Assembly (NCBI GenBank): GCA_020310875.1
Contig: CM035439.1
Coordinates: 141,609,139-141,673,138 of the forward strand
DNA from: Ceratopteris richardii
Lineage: Eukaryota > Streptophyta > Polypodiopsida > Polypodiales > Pteridaceae
Direction of reading: 5' to 3'
Length of the DNA: 64,000 nt
The notes below the pieces were generated by a model. That model was not told where the DNA came from, searched no databases, and saw nothing but the letters and a program-made list of their open reading frames with translations. The position numbers were made by a program, and so were the translations under genes. This document shows, one piece after another, positions 12,016 through 23,022 of this stretch (its first letter is position 1; each line of letters opens with the position of its first letter).

Positions 12016-12244
12016 TGAGATACCAACAAAGAAAAGATGGGCTGGTTTGTACAAGGTAAATGATAGGACAAGAATCATTGACAATAGTCAGAGCTTTTTT
12101 TGAATCAAGTCATGATAGGAAAGCATCAATTTCATGAGTAGAGCTTGGTCAGTGAGCAACCTCAAGAAATGATGCGATGGCAATTCACAATGGTGGAATC
12201 TCCTTCCTGAGAGCTCCACAACAATACTCTCACAATAGAAAAAC

Positions 12245-12748
12245 ATGCGGATACATGGAGAGTCCATTTGGTATTCCCCTCATCACAAGCACATTCAAAC
12301 ACTAGCCATGCAATCAGAATATGATGCTATGATGAAAAATGGTAGCTGGTCTTTACATGACTTGTCTCCTAGCAAGAAAGCCATAGGCACTAAGTGGGTA
12401 TACAAGCTGAAATATAGGCCTGATGGAATAGTTGACAGGTATAAGGCTAGGCTTGTTGCAAAGGGTTATTCTCAGGAAAGAGGCATTGATTTTGATGAGA
12501 CCTTTGATCCTACATGCCGAATGACTACTGTTCATAGGATTTGTGCACTTCGAGCTCATCATGGTTGGAATGTACATAAGTTGCGAGATTTGCAGGAATT
12601 AGTGTATGTTTTTGGGCCCTGTGGCTTTGTCCACAAAGGGCATGAAAACCAAGTGTGGAGATTGAAAAAGGCATTATATGGATTGAGACAAGCACCACGT
12701 GCTTGGTATGAAAAAATACATGCCTACCTGATTGCAACATGGTTTTGA
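12245..12748 (+). pseudogene. Co1 reverse transcriptase, N-terminal part
   Basis: The frame holds copia RT landmarks: AIGTKWVYKLKYRPDG, DRYKARLVAKGYSQERGIDFDETF and LKKALYGLRQAPRAWYEKIHAYL. It contains the LKKALYGLRQAPRAW block that has been deleted from the full-length copy at 61900. The first 18 codons probably precede the true homology. The frame ends shortly before the solo LTR. Confidence 0.85.
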
Positions 12749-12822
12749 GAACAATCCAACTGAGAGCACCTTATATATTAAATGTGAAAAATGATGTGCT
12801 TATGATCATTTTTGTCTATGTT

Positions 12823-13431
12823 TGTTGGAACTCAAGGTCAAGCACAAGCATGGAAGCACATCAGAAAGGTGGAAACACACAAGAAGAAGGAGCAAGTAGG
12901 GAGCTCCATGAAGTACATGTCAACTTTTCAGAAGAATCCCCTACAAAAATAGTGATTTCCAACACTAAAACCTTTGTAAATACCATTTTCTATTTTTGTA
13001 GCTCCATTTTGTGCAAGCCGAGGAGTCCTTGATCTTGAGGAGCATTAGAAGTATCATCCTACCAGTTTTCATAATTTTTAGACTCCGTTTGAGCCTTCAA
13101 ATAAGCCCTAGAACCCAATTTTTAACTAGGCCGGACACTAGGTCTGAACAGGGCCAAAACTAGTCTAAAAACTATAAAAAGAGCTAGAGAGCTCATTTTT
13201 GGGGTTAGCTTCTTGTAGATTTCAGTTTTGTCATAGATTTCTTTTGTAATCAAAGCCCTTCCATTGTTCCTCTATTTGATCTTACCTTGTGCGCTTGTGT
13301 GTGTATGTGTGTGCATGTTTGTGTGCTTTCACTCACACACTTGTGCCTTCACTTGCTCGTGGTCTTCATACCGGTCCTCACGTCTCCGCGGATTGACAAG
13401 TAAAGGAGGTGGTGCTCACGCTTGAGCTACA
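12823..13431 (+). mobile_element. Gy1 solo LTR (plus orientation)
   Basis: This 609-bp block begins TGTTGG and ends GCTACA, as the Gy1 LTRs do when read on the minus strand, and is colinear with them (for example TAACTAGGCCGGACACTAGG, also found near 25890 in reverse). It has a TATAAAAA box at 13173-13180. It is flanked by the 5-bp duplication ATGTT at 12818-12822 and 13432-13436, and the Co1 RT frame resumes directly after. No internal sequence is present, so it is a solo LTR left by recombination between the two LTRs of an earlier insertion. Confidence 0.92.
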
Positions 13432-14310
13432 ATGTTGATGACATGTTGCTCACTGGTCCTCATGAGAATCATATTGCTGATTTTAAGGCTGATTGGCATG
13501 CCTCATTTGAGATATCAGATTTGGGAAATTTGCATCATTATTTGGGCATTAAGTTTATGCAAGTTCATGGCATAATAGCTTTGTGTCAAACAAAATACGT
13601 TGATAGATTATTGCAGCATTTTGGCCTCGAAGACTGCAAACCTATTGCCCCTCCTATGGAGACAGGCTTACGATTGAGTCTTCATGATGCTGGAGATGCA
13701 TTTGATGCTACTCTCTATCAGTAGGCTATTGGATGCTTCATTTACTCATGTATTACTCGGCTAGATATTCAGTTTTTTATCTCATAGATGAGCAAGTTTA
13801 TGCATTGCCTAGGTGTCAAACATTCATAGGTAGTTAAGCACATCTTTCACTACTTGAGTGGTACTCGACTACTTGGATTGTTTTATCCCAAGGGGGGATC
13901 ACTACTGCTAGATTTACATGCTTTTTTATCATGATTGAGCAAGAAGCAGCCTACTCTGGCCACTTCTAGTTGTGAGGCTGAGTATAGGGTAGCTTTCATA
14001 GTGACTATTGAGTGTGTGTGGCTTAGATGCCTTATGGATGATTTGGGTGTTGGCCATTCTTTTTCCACCACCATCTTCATTGACAGCCAGAGTGCATTGG
14101 CAGTTGTGAGGAACCCTGTGTTCCATGCTTGCACTAAGCACATTTAGGTGCACCATCATTATGGCAAGGAGAGGTTCTCTACTAGAGAGTTCATTTTGGC
14201 ATATGTTCCCACACGGGAGAACATTGTAGACCTTTTCACAAAGGCTCCACCTAGGGAGAAGTTTGAAGATTTCCACAAAGCTTTGGGCTTAATTGCTTTT
14301 CTGGATTGAT
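13422..14310 (+). pseudogene. Co1 RT C-terminus and RNase H
   Basis: After the solo LTR the RT continues with NVDDMLLTGPHE (the copia YVDD box, second residue changed), LGIKFMQVHG and LLQHFGLEDCKPIAPPMETGL. RNase H follows with TSSCEAEYRVAF and FIDSQSALAVVRNP. Stops at 13722 and within 13740-13935 divide the frame. The end corresponds to FTKAPPREKFEDF in the 14230-14300 region. Confidence 0.85.
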
Positions 14311-14382
14311 TCCATATAGCTTGGAACTTCCTTATACATGAGTTCTAGCTCCTTGTTCACTGCATCACGCATAGAGGGGATT

Positions 14383-14613
14383 TGTTGATATATTTAGGCA
14401 GTGATGTGTGTGAACACTCTAGGAACACTGGGGCACTTTTTTTCCTCTTTAGGATGTGTTTTTTCCCTGACTTCTATATATGCCTATTACCCTAATGGGC
14501 TACTTATCTTTGTACATGCTATTGGTAGTACATTCAGTATTGTGTGTTGTGCTCCAAGCTTCTTCTTCTTCTTTGTGTTGTTCACGTGCTTTGATAGACC
14601 TCAAACTCCAATG
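14383..14613 (+). mobile_element. Co1 3' LTR (truncated copy)
   Basis: Starts TGTTGATATATTTAGG as other Co1 LTRs do and keeps the shared landmarks (GTGATGTGTGTGAACAC, CTACTTATCTTTGTACAT, CTCCAAGCTTCTTCTTC). It ends near CTCCAATG rather than CTCCAACA, so the right edge is approximate. The polypurine tract AGAGGGGATT lies just upstream. Confidence 0.85.
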
Positions 14614-14689
14614 TACATTGAGAAATTTCACAATACATCTTGTTTAAGTCATAATTGTCCATTGTATCACCCACATTCCTACATTTAGT

Positions 14690-15330
14690 GCAAAACACTT
14701 GTTTCATGAAATCGTCTTATAGGTTCTGGGAAGATTTGATTAACTTCCAATCCAAATCCTTTGCGAATCCTCCAACTTTGTGCTCCAGCTATAGGTCCAT
14801 TTCCACCATATCATCTAAAGTCATGTCCCTAATGCAGCAATTGATCATAATCACTCTCAACTGTCAAAGGATCCCATTAATGAACCATTGACTTGCAATG
14901 TCTATGGGTAGAGCATTGTCAATTGGAATTTGGCTTAGATGTGTTTTGAAAATGGCTACATATTCCTACATCAATTCTTGCACGGCTTGCTAAGGTTTTT
15001 TCTTGTTATTCTATACAAAGCAAAAATTTGGACTAGATTTTGTTTCTTGTGAGATGTATGCAAGAATGCATCTATGACTATTGGATAAGCACAAAAGTTA
15101 TCTAACTCACATTTTATCAACCATCTAGCTACTTCATTCACCAGAGTAGATTGGAATACTGTTGATTTACATTGATCATTACCTGGAGCATTTGTCATCA
15201 ATCTATAATTAACTTCAAAAGATCACACATGAGCATCCAAGTCATCACATGAGAAACCTCCAAACTTGGCATAATGCATGCCTATAGAGAATGATCTTTT
15301 GATAATCATACCTTTGGTTGCCATCTTGAG
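14690..15330 (-). pseudogene. retrotransposon gag remnant (probable)
   Basis: Minus-strand frames give pieces with the feel of a gypsy-type gag: VNEVARWLIKCELDNFCAYPIVIDAFLH around 15110-15050, and near 14940-14850 a stretch reading SQIPIDNALPIDIASQWFINGIL. No protein domain with diagnostic residues is complete, and the frame is broken repeatedly. It may belong with the integrase fragment at 10946-11770, but nothing proves that. Confidence 0.45.
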
Positions 15331-16292
15331 AAAATCAAGTGGTCAAGGGGATCAAGGAAGTCTTCAGAATTTGAATGTGATGAAAATAACTGTGCAAGAT
15401 TAGTAGATAACTTTTTGGCCTTTTTTGGTGTTTCCAAATTGTGTGTGGAAAATGCTACTAGTGGTTTACAATACCTCAAATTGATTTCTTCTACTTTTTT
15501 TTGCAAATTTTGGCACCTGAAGTGCTAAAATTTTCAAAACAAAAGTAGAAGAAATTTGCAAATAAAAGTAGGTTCTCTATCCTAGAGGTGTTCTCTAACT
15601 AGTAACCATGTCATATGCCCTTTTAGTTTTTCTAGTGGACCAACCCCTATCATAATTTGTTCTAGTGGAGGTGTTGATGAGGGTGCAATGTCATTAGATA
15701 ACTCCGAAGGTATTTCTAGTATAGTTATGGGATGATGCTATGTGTCGAAAATGGAAGTATGAGATGTTATTGATTGTCACTTCTTTGTTTATACCGATTT
15801 TGGGGCTCGTAACTCACTTTGCACCACACATGGTTGTGTTTAGAACTTATATCTAGCATACGTTTCTCTAGAGCACGACACAGACATGCGTCTTTGACCA
15901 CTGTATCACCTAACTCTATCATCACCTTATATCAGTATAAAAGATTTGCTTTGAGAGTGCCACTCCCTAGCAAGATCGCAAGTGTTAAGATTTTACTGAA
16001 GTATTTTGATTGCGATGCACCATAGTGCATTCTCCTTCTTGAGAGCTGCATGATGATATCCTCGGATTAGAAAACTAAGCTCCTAGGGCCGCACATGGTA
16101 CTCCACACATATACTCCAGAATACACAAGAAAAACACAGTACGTAGGGAGCACGAAGAGAGACTTCTTAGGTCTTACACATGCGGTTGAACTTGCAATCT
16201 GTGGTTGACCAGACCACTGTATGTTTTATTAAAGAACATATACAAAGAATTATCTGGTGGCCATTCAGCCTTTCACATGGACACTAACGATA
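15331..16292. other. non-coding stretch; right part probably Co2 LTR
   Basis: No coding region is seen. The right end (about 16050-16292) is probably the 3' LTR of the minus-strand Co2 element: read on the minus strand it starts TGTTATCGTTAGTG right after the polypurine-like tract at 16293-16306. I could not fix the LTR's far edge. A 50-bp block at 16018-16068 resembles one at 12186-12236. Confidence 0.4.
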
Positions 16293-16559
16293 ACAATCTC
16301 CCACTAAAGGACAATATGGCCAAAGTAATTATGGGAGAAAAATAAAGAATGATAAAGAATACCTGAGTCTAACTATACAAACTATACCTGACTGTAAGTA
16401 TACAAACTATATGTCCCACCTGATGGGCATTTTACACAGTATACAAGTGATTGTGTAAGATCATGAATCAAGTAACCCCCATCAAGTGACAAAAGTGTCA
16501 AAAGCTATCCTATGGTAGAGCTTTAGTCAAAGCATCTGCAGCATTATCTCTAGTGTGAA

Positions 16560-17261
16560 TATTCTCAAGAATAATGTGCTAAGTGGCTAAGCAATCTCTA
16601 ATGAAGTGATACCTCACCTCAATGTGCTTGGTCTTTGCATGTTAGACCGGATTCTTAGCCAAAGCAATGGCACTCTGACTTTCACTGAGCAAACGTGATA
16701 CATGCTGAGGTAAACCCATATCACAAGCAAGAAGAGAAAGCCACAATGCTTCCTTACCTCCAAAAAAATGAAAAATTTATCCTGATGTAGACTTATGATT
16801 GTCTACAAAACCAGCATAGTCAGAATCTGTGTAACCAATAATGGGTGCTTTCCGTCTACCTAAGCATAGACACTTGTCCTTGTGCCACTCAGATATCTCG
16901 AAATCATCTTGACCCCTTCCCAATGTTTCTTGTCACGATTAGATATATGCATGCTCATGACTGCCACTACAAATGCAATGTCTAGTCTCGTAGCTACCAT
17001 AGCATACGTGAGACTACCAACATTAGAATGATAGGGAATTTTGGTCATGAAGTCCTTTTCCTCATCTCATTTGGGGCAATCATCCTTGCTCAATTTCACA
17101 TATGTGGGTAAAGTTGTACTTAATGCCTTTCCAGCTTGCATATTGAACCTGTGAACTACTTTGGATATGTACTCACTTAGAGACAAGTACCTGCATCTTT
17201 TACTCCTATCACGAGTTATGCGCATGCCAAGAATATGTTTGGCATCCCCCAAATCTTTCAT
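16560..17261 (-). pseudogene. Co2 RT C-terminus and RNase H
   Basis: Two open pieces read MKDLGDAKHILGMRITRDR (17261-17067) and YHSNVGSLTYAMVATRLDIAF (17048-16860), both standard copia landmarks after the YVDD box. Further left, the RNase H start reads YTDSDYAGFVDNHKS-like near 16850-16800 on the minus strand. Stops separate the pieces. Confidence 0.8.
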
Positions 17262-17427
17262 ATCAATGTTTGACTCAAATTCTTTTTGAGAATTGATAAG
17301 TCATAAGAGGACTTCCCAGCAATCAACATATCATCTACATAAAGTATCAAGCATATCAAGCTACCATCTGAGCATCTCTTTGTGTACAGATAATTATCCT
17401 CATTGCTTCAAGAATAGCCTTGAGACT

Positions 17428-17862
17428 TCATAAAAGCATCAACTTTTGGTTCCATTGTCGAGGGGACTGTTTAAGTCCATACAAACTCTTCTTGAACTTA
17501 CAAACTAGACTTTGCTTGCCAAGAACTACATAACCCTCTAGTTGTTCCATATAGATCTCATTTGTAAGATCTGCATGCAAGAAAGTGATTTTCACATCCA
17601 TTTGGACTAGCTCTAAGTCCTCCATTGCAACAGATCCAAGCAACATGCACAAGATAGTCATCTTGACCACTAGAAAGAAGATTTCCTCAAAAGCAACACC
17701 ATGTTGTTGCTTAAAACCCTTTTCAACAAGCCATGCTTTATACTTTGGAGAAGCACTATCTGATGTGAATTTCAACTTATATACCCATTTACATGGTAAA
17801 TCTTTCTTGCCCTTTGGCAAAGGTACTAAATCCCAAGTACCATTCTTGTGAATAGAATCCAA
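17428..17862 (-). pseudogene. Co2 reverse transcriptase, N-terminal part
   Basis: A 144-residue open piece carries NGTWDLVPLPKGKK, CKWVYKLKFTSD, KAWLVEKGFKQQHGVAFEEIF, VQMDVKITFLHADLTNEIYM (fingers and first catalytic Asp region; the usual MDVKTAFL is changed to MDVKITFL) and FKKSLYGLKQSPRQW. It is the most readable part of this element. The YVDD box would lie just downstream, at 17300-17340, in a broken frame. Confidence 0.87.
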
Positions 17863-18230
17863 CTAACTCTTCATGGCACACTCCTACTTGACATGGTCCT
17901 TTGTCTGCATAGACTCTTTGTAGGAAGAAGGCTTACCGGCATCTGTTAGCATAACAAAATCTAAACCTGGAACATATCTGTTAGGTGGATGTGAGACACA
18001 TGTAGAGCGTCTCAATGGTTGCTGAACAGGAACATCTACAGACTGATCTGATCAGACATTCTCTTGAACGTCCCTATGTGTAGCATTTTTATGCATGCTA
18101 CTGGAGGACTAGGATCCTCAAACACCACTCTTCTCACTTCAACCTCCTTAATGGGCCATTTATGCATCTTAGATTCATTAAAAATGACACCACTACTTCT
18201 TATCACTGACCATGTTTTAGCATCCCATAA

Positions 18231-19033
18231 TCAATACCCAAATTGTCCTTCTTGACCATATACAAGAAAAATGGATTTCTTTGACTTATGGTCCAACTTA
18301 TGTCTAAGATTCTTGGGTATATGAACATATGCTTCACACCTAAAAACTTGAAGATGATCATAATATGGTGGCTTCCCTCTGCATAACTCTTGTGCCACTT
18401 TTAGACCTTTGGGAGTACTAGGTGAAAGGTTAATCACATGAACTGCAGTCAATATTACTTCTCCCCAGAAACCTTGTGAGAGGTTTCCATGATGCAACAT
18501 AAAAACTACTCTATCTTGAATAGTTCTATTCATCCTTTTAGCTACACCATTTTGTACTAGGGTATAAGGAGCTGTAAACTCTCTATGAATCCCTCTAGAT
18601 TGACAGAAAAGGCTGAATTCATGTGAGGTATACTCATCCCCATTATCTAAATGTAAATCCTTAAGCTTAGTTCCCTTTTCAATCTCAATTGAAGCAATCC
18701 ATTTCTGAAAGTAGGGAATACCTCATCCTTCAATTTGATAGGATCTACCCAAACTTTTCTAGTAGCATCATCTATGAAAGTGACAAAGTAAAGAGAACCA
18801 CCTAAGGACCTAGTGGGCATAGGACCACACACATCTCTATGAACGAGATCTAAAGGCTGAATTGAAGATTCAATGTGCATTCTATGCACATTTCTTGTTT
18901 GCTTTTCATATGGACAATGCTCACAAAATGAAAAATTAGAGAAAGATAACATAGGTAAGTAGCGAGAACGAGAAAGATTTTCCATTCCACTACGAGATAT
19001 ATGGCCCAAACAACCATGCCAAATACAAGCCAT
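18231..19033 (-). pseudogene. Co2 GAG-pre-integrase and integrase
   Basis: The minus strand gives WHGCLGHISRSGMENL with CEHCPYEKQTR (the HHCC zinc module), then LDLVHRDVCGPMPTRS and YFVTFIDDATRKVWV (first two catalytic Asp regions), and after a break MNRTIQDRVVFMLHHGNLSQGFWGEV and the C-terminal AYVHIPKNLRHKLDHKSKKSIFLVYG. The catalytic Glu region falls in the broken interval around 18540-18600, where ETEW-like sequence is degraded. Confidence 0.85.
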
Positions 19034-19230
19034 AGGCTATTCAATAACAGCTAACAAGTGTTCTTTCAGTGATACAAATAAAGCATAAAGTGAGCCAACT
19101 TTTGTTCCTTTTGCAATAACCATATTGCTCTTTGATAAGCAAAAGGACTGAGCATAGAAGACGACCTTGTAACCAAGGTCATCAAGTTGACCAACTTACA
19201 TAAAACTACATGATAACTGAGGTACATAGT

Positions 19231-19455
19231 TTACATTACATCAATGAGCTGCACAATTACATCTCCAATCCCCACAATGTCACACTGGTAAGAATCACCA
19301 AGTCTCAGAGTACCAAGAGACTTTGCTGCATAATTAGAGAACCATTCTCTGTGTGGTGTCACATTGAAAGAAGCACTAGAATCTAGCAGCCACGTGTGTG
19401 AAAGAGAATCAGCCATAAGAGCCTTAGTTGGCATAGTACTATCAAGTTTCAACAC
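19231..19455 (-). pseudogene. Co2 aspartic protease fragment
   Basis: The piece reads SHTWLLDSSASFNVTPHREWF. The copia protease signature is D-[ST]-G-A-[ST]; here the Gly is Ser (DSSAS), so even an intact frame would be doubtful as an enzyme. The neighbouring sequence is cut at 19461 by the Co1 LTR. Confidence 0.75.
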
Positions 19456-19694
19456 ATCAACTGTTGATATATTTAGGTAGTGATGTGTGTGAACACACTA
19501 GGACCGTCGGGGCACTTTTTTCCCTCTTTAGGAGGTTTTTTTCCCCCGGCTTGTATATACGCCTATTGCCCTAATGGGCTACTTATCTTTGTACATTCTC
19601 TAGTAATACATTCAGTATTGTGTGTTTGTGCTCCAAGCTTCTTCTTCTTCCTTGTGTTGTTCGCATGCTCCCGCAGACATCAATCTCCAACAAT

Positions 19695-19706
19695 TGGTAT
19701 CAGAGC
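19695..19706 (+). promoter_or_regulatory. primer binding site, initiator tRNA-Met
   Basis: TGGTATCAGAGC lies two bases after the LTR end. It is the standard plant copia primer site, complementary to the 3' end of initiator tRNA-Met, and starts minus-strand DNA synthesis. Confidence 0.93.
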
Positions 19707-20047
19707 AGGTCGTCGCTTCATCTAGGGCACCGTCGACACTCCTCCGTTTGCAATCTCAGAATCGTATGAATTTTGGTGAGCATACTCAAGGTGTTTCCGA
19801 GAGCAAAACAGCTTCGCTATGTGGTGCCGAAATCGCGATCTTAGCTCGTTTCGGCCTCTGAACGCACTATCGCAGCGCTTGTGCAGGCTATTTCGTCTTT
19901 TTGTGCCAAAGGTATATACCAATTTCTGTTTGCCAGTTTAAGCGTCTCGAAGTCTGCTACAAGTCTAACAGAACTCGTCTGGGCGGTTCTGTTCAACTTC
20001 TTGAGATACAATCAATTTTCTGCATCAAGGTATTTTAGTCACCGGCC

Positions 20048-20460
20048 ATGGCTGAAAGCAGTGATGTATTCCGTATGTTGGCTGTTGAGGATAAGTTGGA
20101 TGGTACCAACTACCCATTATAGGCTCATATGATGCGACATGTTTTGGTTGCAAAAGGATTGTGGAACATTGTGTAGGGTGTTGAAAGACGTCCTGTTACA
20201 CCTGTAACGACACGTACTGCAAATACAGGTGCTGGAGCTGATGAAGATGGTGTTGAAGATGATATTCCGCAGATTCCTGTTCATGCTGTTGTTTCTATAT
20301 TGCATCTACTGCAGAGCAAATTCGTTGGGATGGCAGAGATGCCCAAGCACATGCATTGATAGCTTTGTCTGTAAAACGTGCCATTATTCCTCATATTCGC
20401 TCTTGCAGAACAGCTAGGGATGCTTGGGATACACTTACCACATTGTACCAAGCTAGAAAT
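20048..20460 (+). pseudogene. Co1 gag fragment
   Basis: Begins with the same ATGGCTGAAAGCAGTGATG start as the full-length copy at 58745 and encodes MAESSDVFRMLAVEDKLDGTNYPL, the typical copia gag N-terminus. TAG codons occur soon after (for example in the TGTGTAGGG context near 20175, also a stop in the other copy). Truncated at 20460. Confidence 0.8.
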
Positions 20461-22685
20461 ATAGACTAAGAGATGTTTTCAAAACACCTCTTCTATCTAA
20501 AGGAAAACATACCCTATTCTTCTCCTATGAAGAAATCATGTTTTCCTTCCCTTCTTCCTCTCTCAAAGAGCAGGAGCTAAAGTGAGACCACTGAACTAAA
20601 GTGAGATCTATCATGGATCTCTGAGCTGATTCCCACTTTCTCCTTTCCTTAAAAGAGAAACTCATGAATTTATTTAGTCCTCTCTTCCATAACTAATCCA
20701 CAATCCCTCATTACACATATTCCTATGAAGATGGAGAACAGATCTCCCCGAACTAATGAAGGTGTATGAAGTGAAGAGTGGAGAAAAATAAATTCCTAAT
20801 AAGGGTCAAAGCCCTCTACTAAAATGATCAGCAATGATATGACATGATACCGTAAACACATGTGTATCCATACTAAAGAGCTATCTTTGCCAACCATCCT
20901 CTATGCATGGATCTATACGATCCCATCAACTAATGGAATTATCCTTCCTGAAAAAACTCAAAATGAGTATGTGATACTAATGGTGATAAAATCACCTTTC
21001 ACATTCTTTACTGGAAGAATAAATCTTCCCTAAACTATGAAGGATAACTCCCAATCCTAAGGAGATATCTACTAAGAGTTCTCCTCTGATCTAGTGAGAC
21101 ATGACATCATGAATGATGAGTCCTTTTCTCCCTGGCCATAGAAGAAGAGTGCTCAAAGGGAAGTCATTTCCACTGTCCCATACCAGTGAAAACTTCTTCC
21201 AATTCACGGTGTCATAGCTACACTAAACCGAATATATATTCCAAACATATGTAATGGAATATATAGGTGGACTTTGATGAATCCCATATCCAACAGTCAT
21301 GTCGGTGGACTCAAATGAGTCCCATGTCCTCGAACTAGTTAGTTTGGTTCTAGTCAATATATGACAATGGATATCCCTTTCTGTTCCAAACCAACTGGTT
21401 GCTAGGCACCTAGACTAAGTCTAAGTACCTCTCTATAGATCCCGATATACATGTATGTATTTGGTACCCCAACTATTCTTGACTAAGGGATCTATGCTCT
21501 ATATCATAGAGCTAGTGCCATACCTATGGCCTTCCTAACCATCACTCGAATCATATAAGCACCCGTCGATGCTGTCTCATGAAACCCATCTCTGTGATCC
21601 CATCTTATTCGTTTCCTTATTAGTGTAGCAAAAATGCTTCACTACTTGCTCAAGTGATGTTCATGAGTGAAACTAGTCACTCTTTGGGTATTCCTGATAA
21701 TACCCCATAGTCTCCTAACCATCCTGTGAGACTCTGTTGAAGATAACTAAATCTTCACTAACTTGGAGATTATCATAAATGTATCTCCCGTGCCTGTATG
21801 CAACTTCCTAAAACCTATAGGATTGCTTGTGCACAATACTAATGGTGAAGGTGTAGCTCCTTCCGTTAGCAATCCTATGGTCTAAATCCATAAGGATTAT
21901 GAGTAGGGATCCTATTTCTACTGAAGTTTCCTTGTGTATATTACTATGATGGACCTAAGTCCATCAAATATATGCTTATAAGCATGCCTAAAACTTATTG
22001 ATGTTTGCAGACGGGCATGTTACCATGCCATAACATTCTTACGTAAAGGCAAGTGCGTATATAATGCCATGAGGAGGGAAAATTTTTTACAGCTTTTCCC
22101 CAGGAAATGAAATCCCAAAAAAAATTATAACTAATAGCTCAGTGGCACATCGACCATCCAATAACATAGGGCTTGACAGGCCCATGGCATGCACGCCATA
22201 AAATAATACTTGGACTACATAACCTGTAAAAATATAAAGTGCTAGCAACACAATTTGTATTGCATAACCTTGAACTTCCTGCAATCATTTCCTGCAAATC
22301 AGCAAATATGGATACTTTGCATACTCAACCGCACATCCTTCAATCTTGCTTCTTCTTATAAAGCATGAAAGATTAAATATAAAACCTTTCAAATGCATAA
22401 TGAGTGCCTCTTGGGTATGGGCATGCATAAGAGTTATTTACATATCTAGGAATCCAAACAAAGATAGTCAAGGGTTCAGAAATACTTCCCTAGTAATTCC
22501 CGATGAAACTTCGACTCAAAGTGTTTTTGGATGTCGTCCATGATGCACTTGTTGCCTTCCGAATAAGTCAAAGTTCATAGCACATTTATCTTGAATGAAC
22601 TTCCTTTAGATTACTCTTTTCGTACCCTTCTCGGCAAGCTAAGGGGTGATCTCCTCTTTTTCAAGAGCTAAGAAAACATCAGATC
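20461..22685. other. 2.2 kb without recognised gene
   Basis: I see only short stop-filled frames, a C/T-rich plus strand with many CTATGG, CCATAT and AGTCC words, and one weak duplication (GGTGGACTTTGATGAATCCC and GGTGGACTCAAATGAGTCCC, near 21265 and 21305). It may be LTR or untranslated sequence of an element whose coding part lies elsewhere. It forms the distal part of whatever the LTR-C element at 24378 once carried, or a separate insert. Confidence 0.5.
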
Positions 22686-22922
22686 TCAGCCGTTGCATGT
22701 CCTTTTCCAATACAAGGACCTGATTACTGAGAGCTTGTTCCTCAACCCGATACGAAAACTAAGAGCAGTCATTGTACTTTGCAGACTTTTATTTTGCTGC
22801 AATAGTGCCGCCACACGCTCGAGGATGTTACTACCTCTTGGGCCATGATTCTCCTCTGCATCTCCTTTATCCATGGACTCCCCCATATGCGGATGTTCTG
22901 CAGTATCAATTTCATCGTTCAT
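22686..22922 (-). pseudogene. unrecognised short frame with coiled-coil feel
   Basis: A 78-residue frame with an acidic start (DEIDTAEHPHMGESMDKGDAEE) and a helix-like stretch ILERVAALLQQNKSLQSTM. I do not recognise it. It lies just downstream, on the same strand, of the LRR receptor kinase pseudogene and may be part of the same captured or decayed transcript. Confidence 0.3.
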
Positions 22923-23022
22923 TTTCCTAGATATAGCTTTTGTATGCCCAATAGCAATAATGTAGACGAATAGTGGCGGAATAATGCCTAGATCTTTGCA
23001 GATGCAGATTTCCTGATACTTG

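Larger units (their letters stand above)
12300..14613 (+). mobile_element. Ty1/copia Co1, 5'-truncated copy
   Basis: From about 12300 (CATGCAATCAGAATATGATG) the sequence aligns with the full-length Co1 element at 61515-63232: RT, RNase H, polypurine tract (14374-14382) and 3' LTR (14383-about 14613). The 5' half is missing. A Gy1 solo LTR is inserted in the RT (12823-13431). Stops and substitutions are frequent, so this copy is older than the one at 58199. Confidence 0.88.
16293..19455 (-). mobile_element. Ty1/copia Co2, minus-strand, internal region
   Basis: Read on the minus strand the order is protease, GAG-pre-integrase, integrase, RT, RNase H, the diagnostic Ty1/copia order. The sequence differs from Co1 throughout. 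Frames are short and broken. The gag and 5' LTR side is cut off at 19461, where a plus-strand Co1 copy begins. The RNase H end lies near 16560, and the minus-strand polypurine-like tract CCTTTAGTGGGAGATT at 16291-16306 marks the 3' end. Confidence 0.85.
19462..20460 (+). mobile_element. Ty1/copia Co1, 5' end only
   Basis: The 5' LTR (19462-19692) begins TGTTGATATATTTAGG and ends ATCTCCAACA. It is followed at once by the primer site and a gag leader and start almost identical to 58199-59160. The copy stops at about 20460 inside gag (after ACCAAGCTAGAAAT) and unrelated sequence follows. No other part of this copy is in the window in this orientation, so it is truncated or rearranged, not merely interrupted. 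Confidence 0.92.

Noticed and set aside
22087-22284. Short hydrophobic minus-strand frame
   Set aside because: 65 residues with no start context, homologue or neighbouring exon; not supported as a gene.
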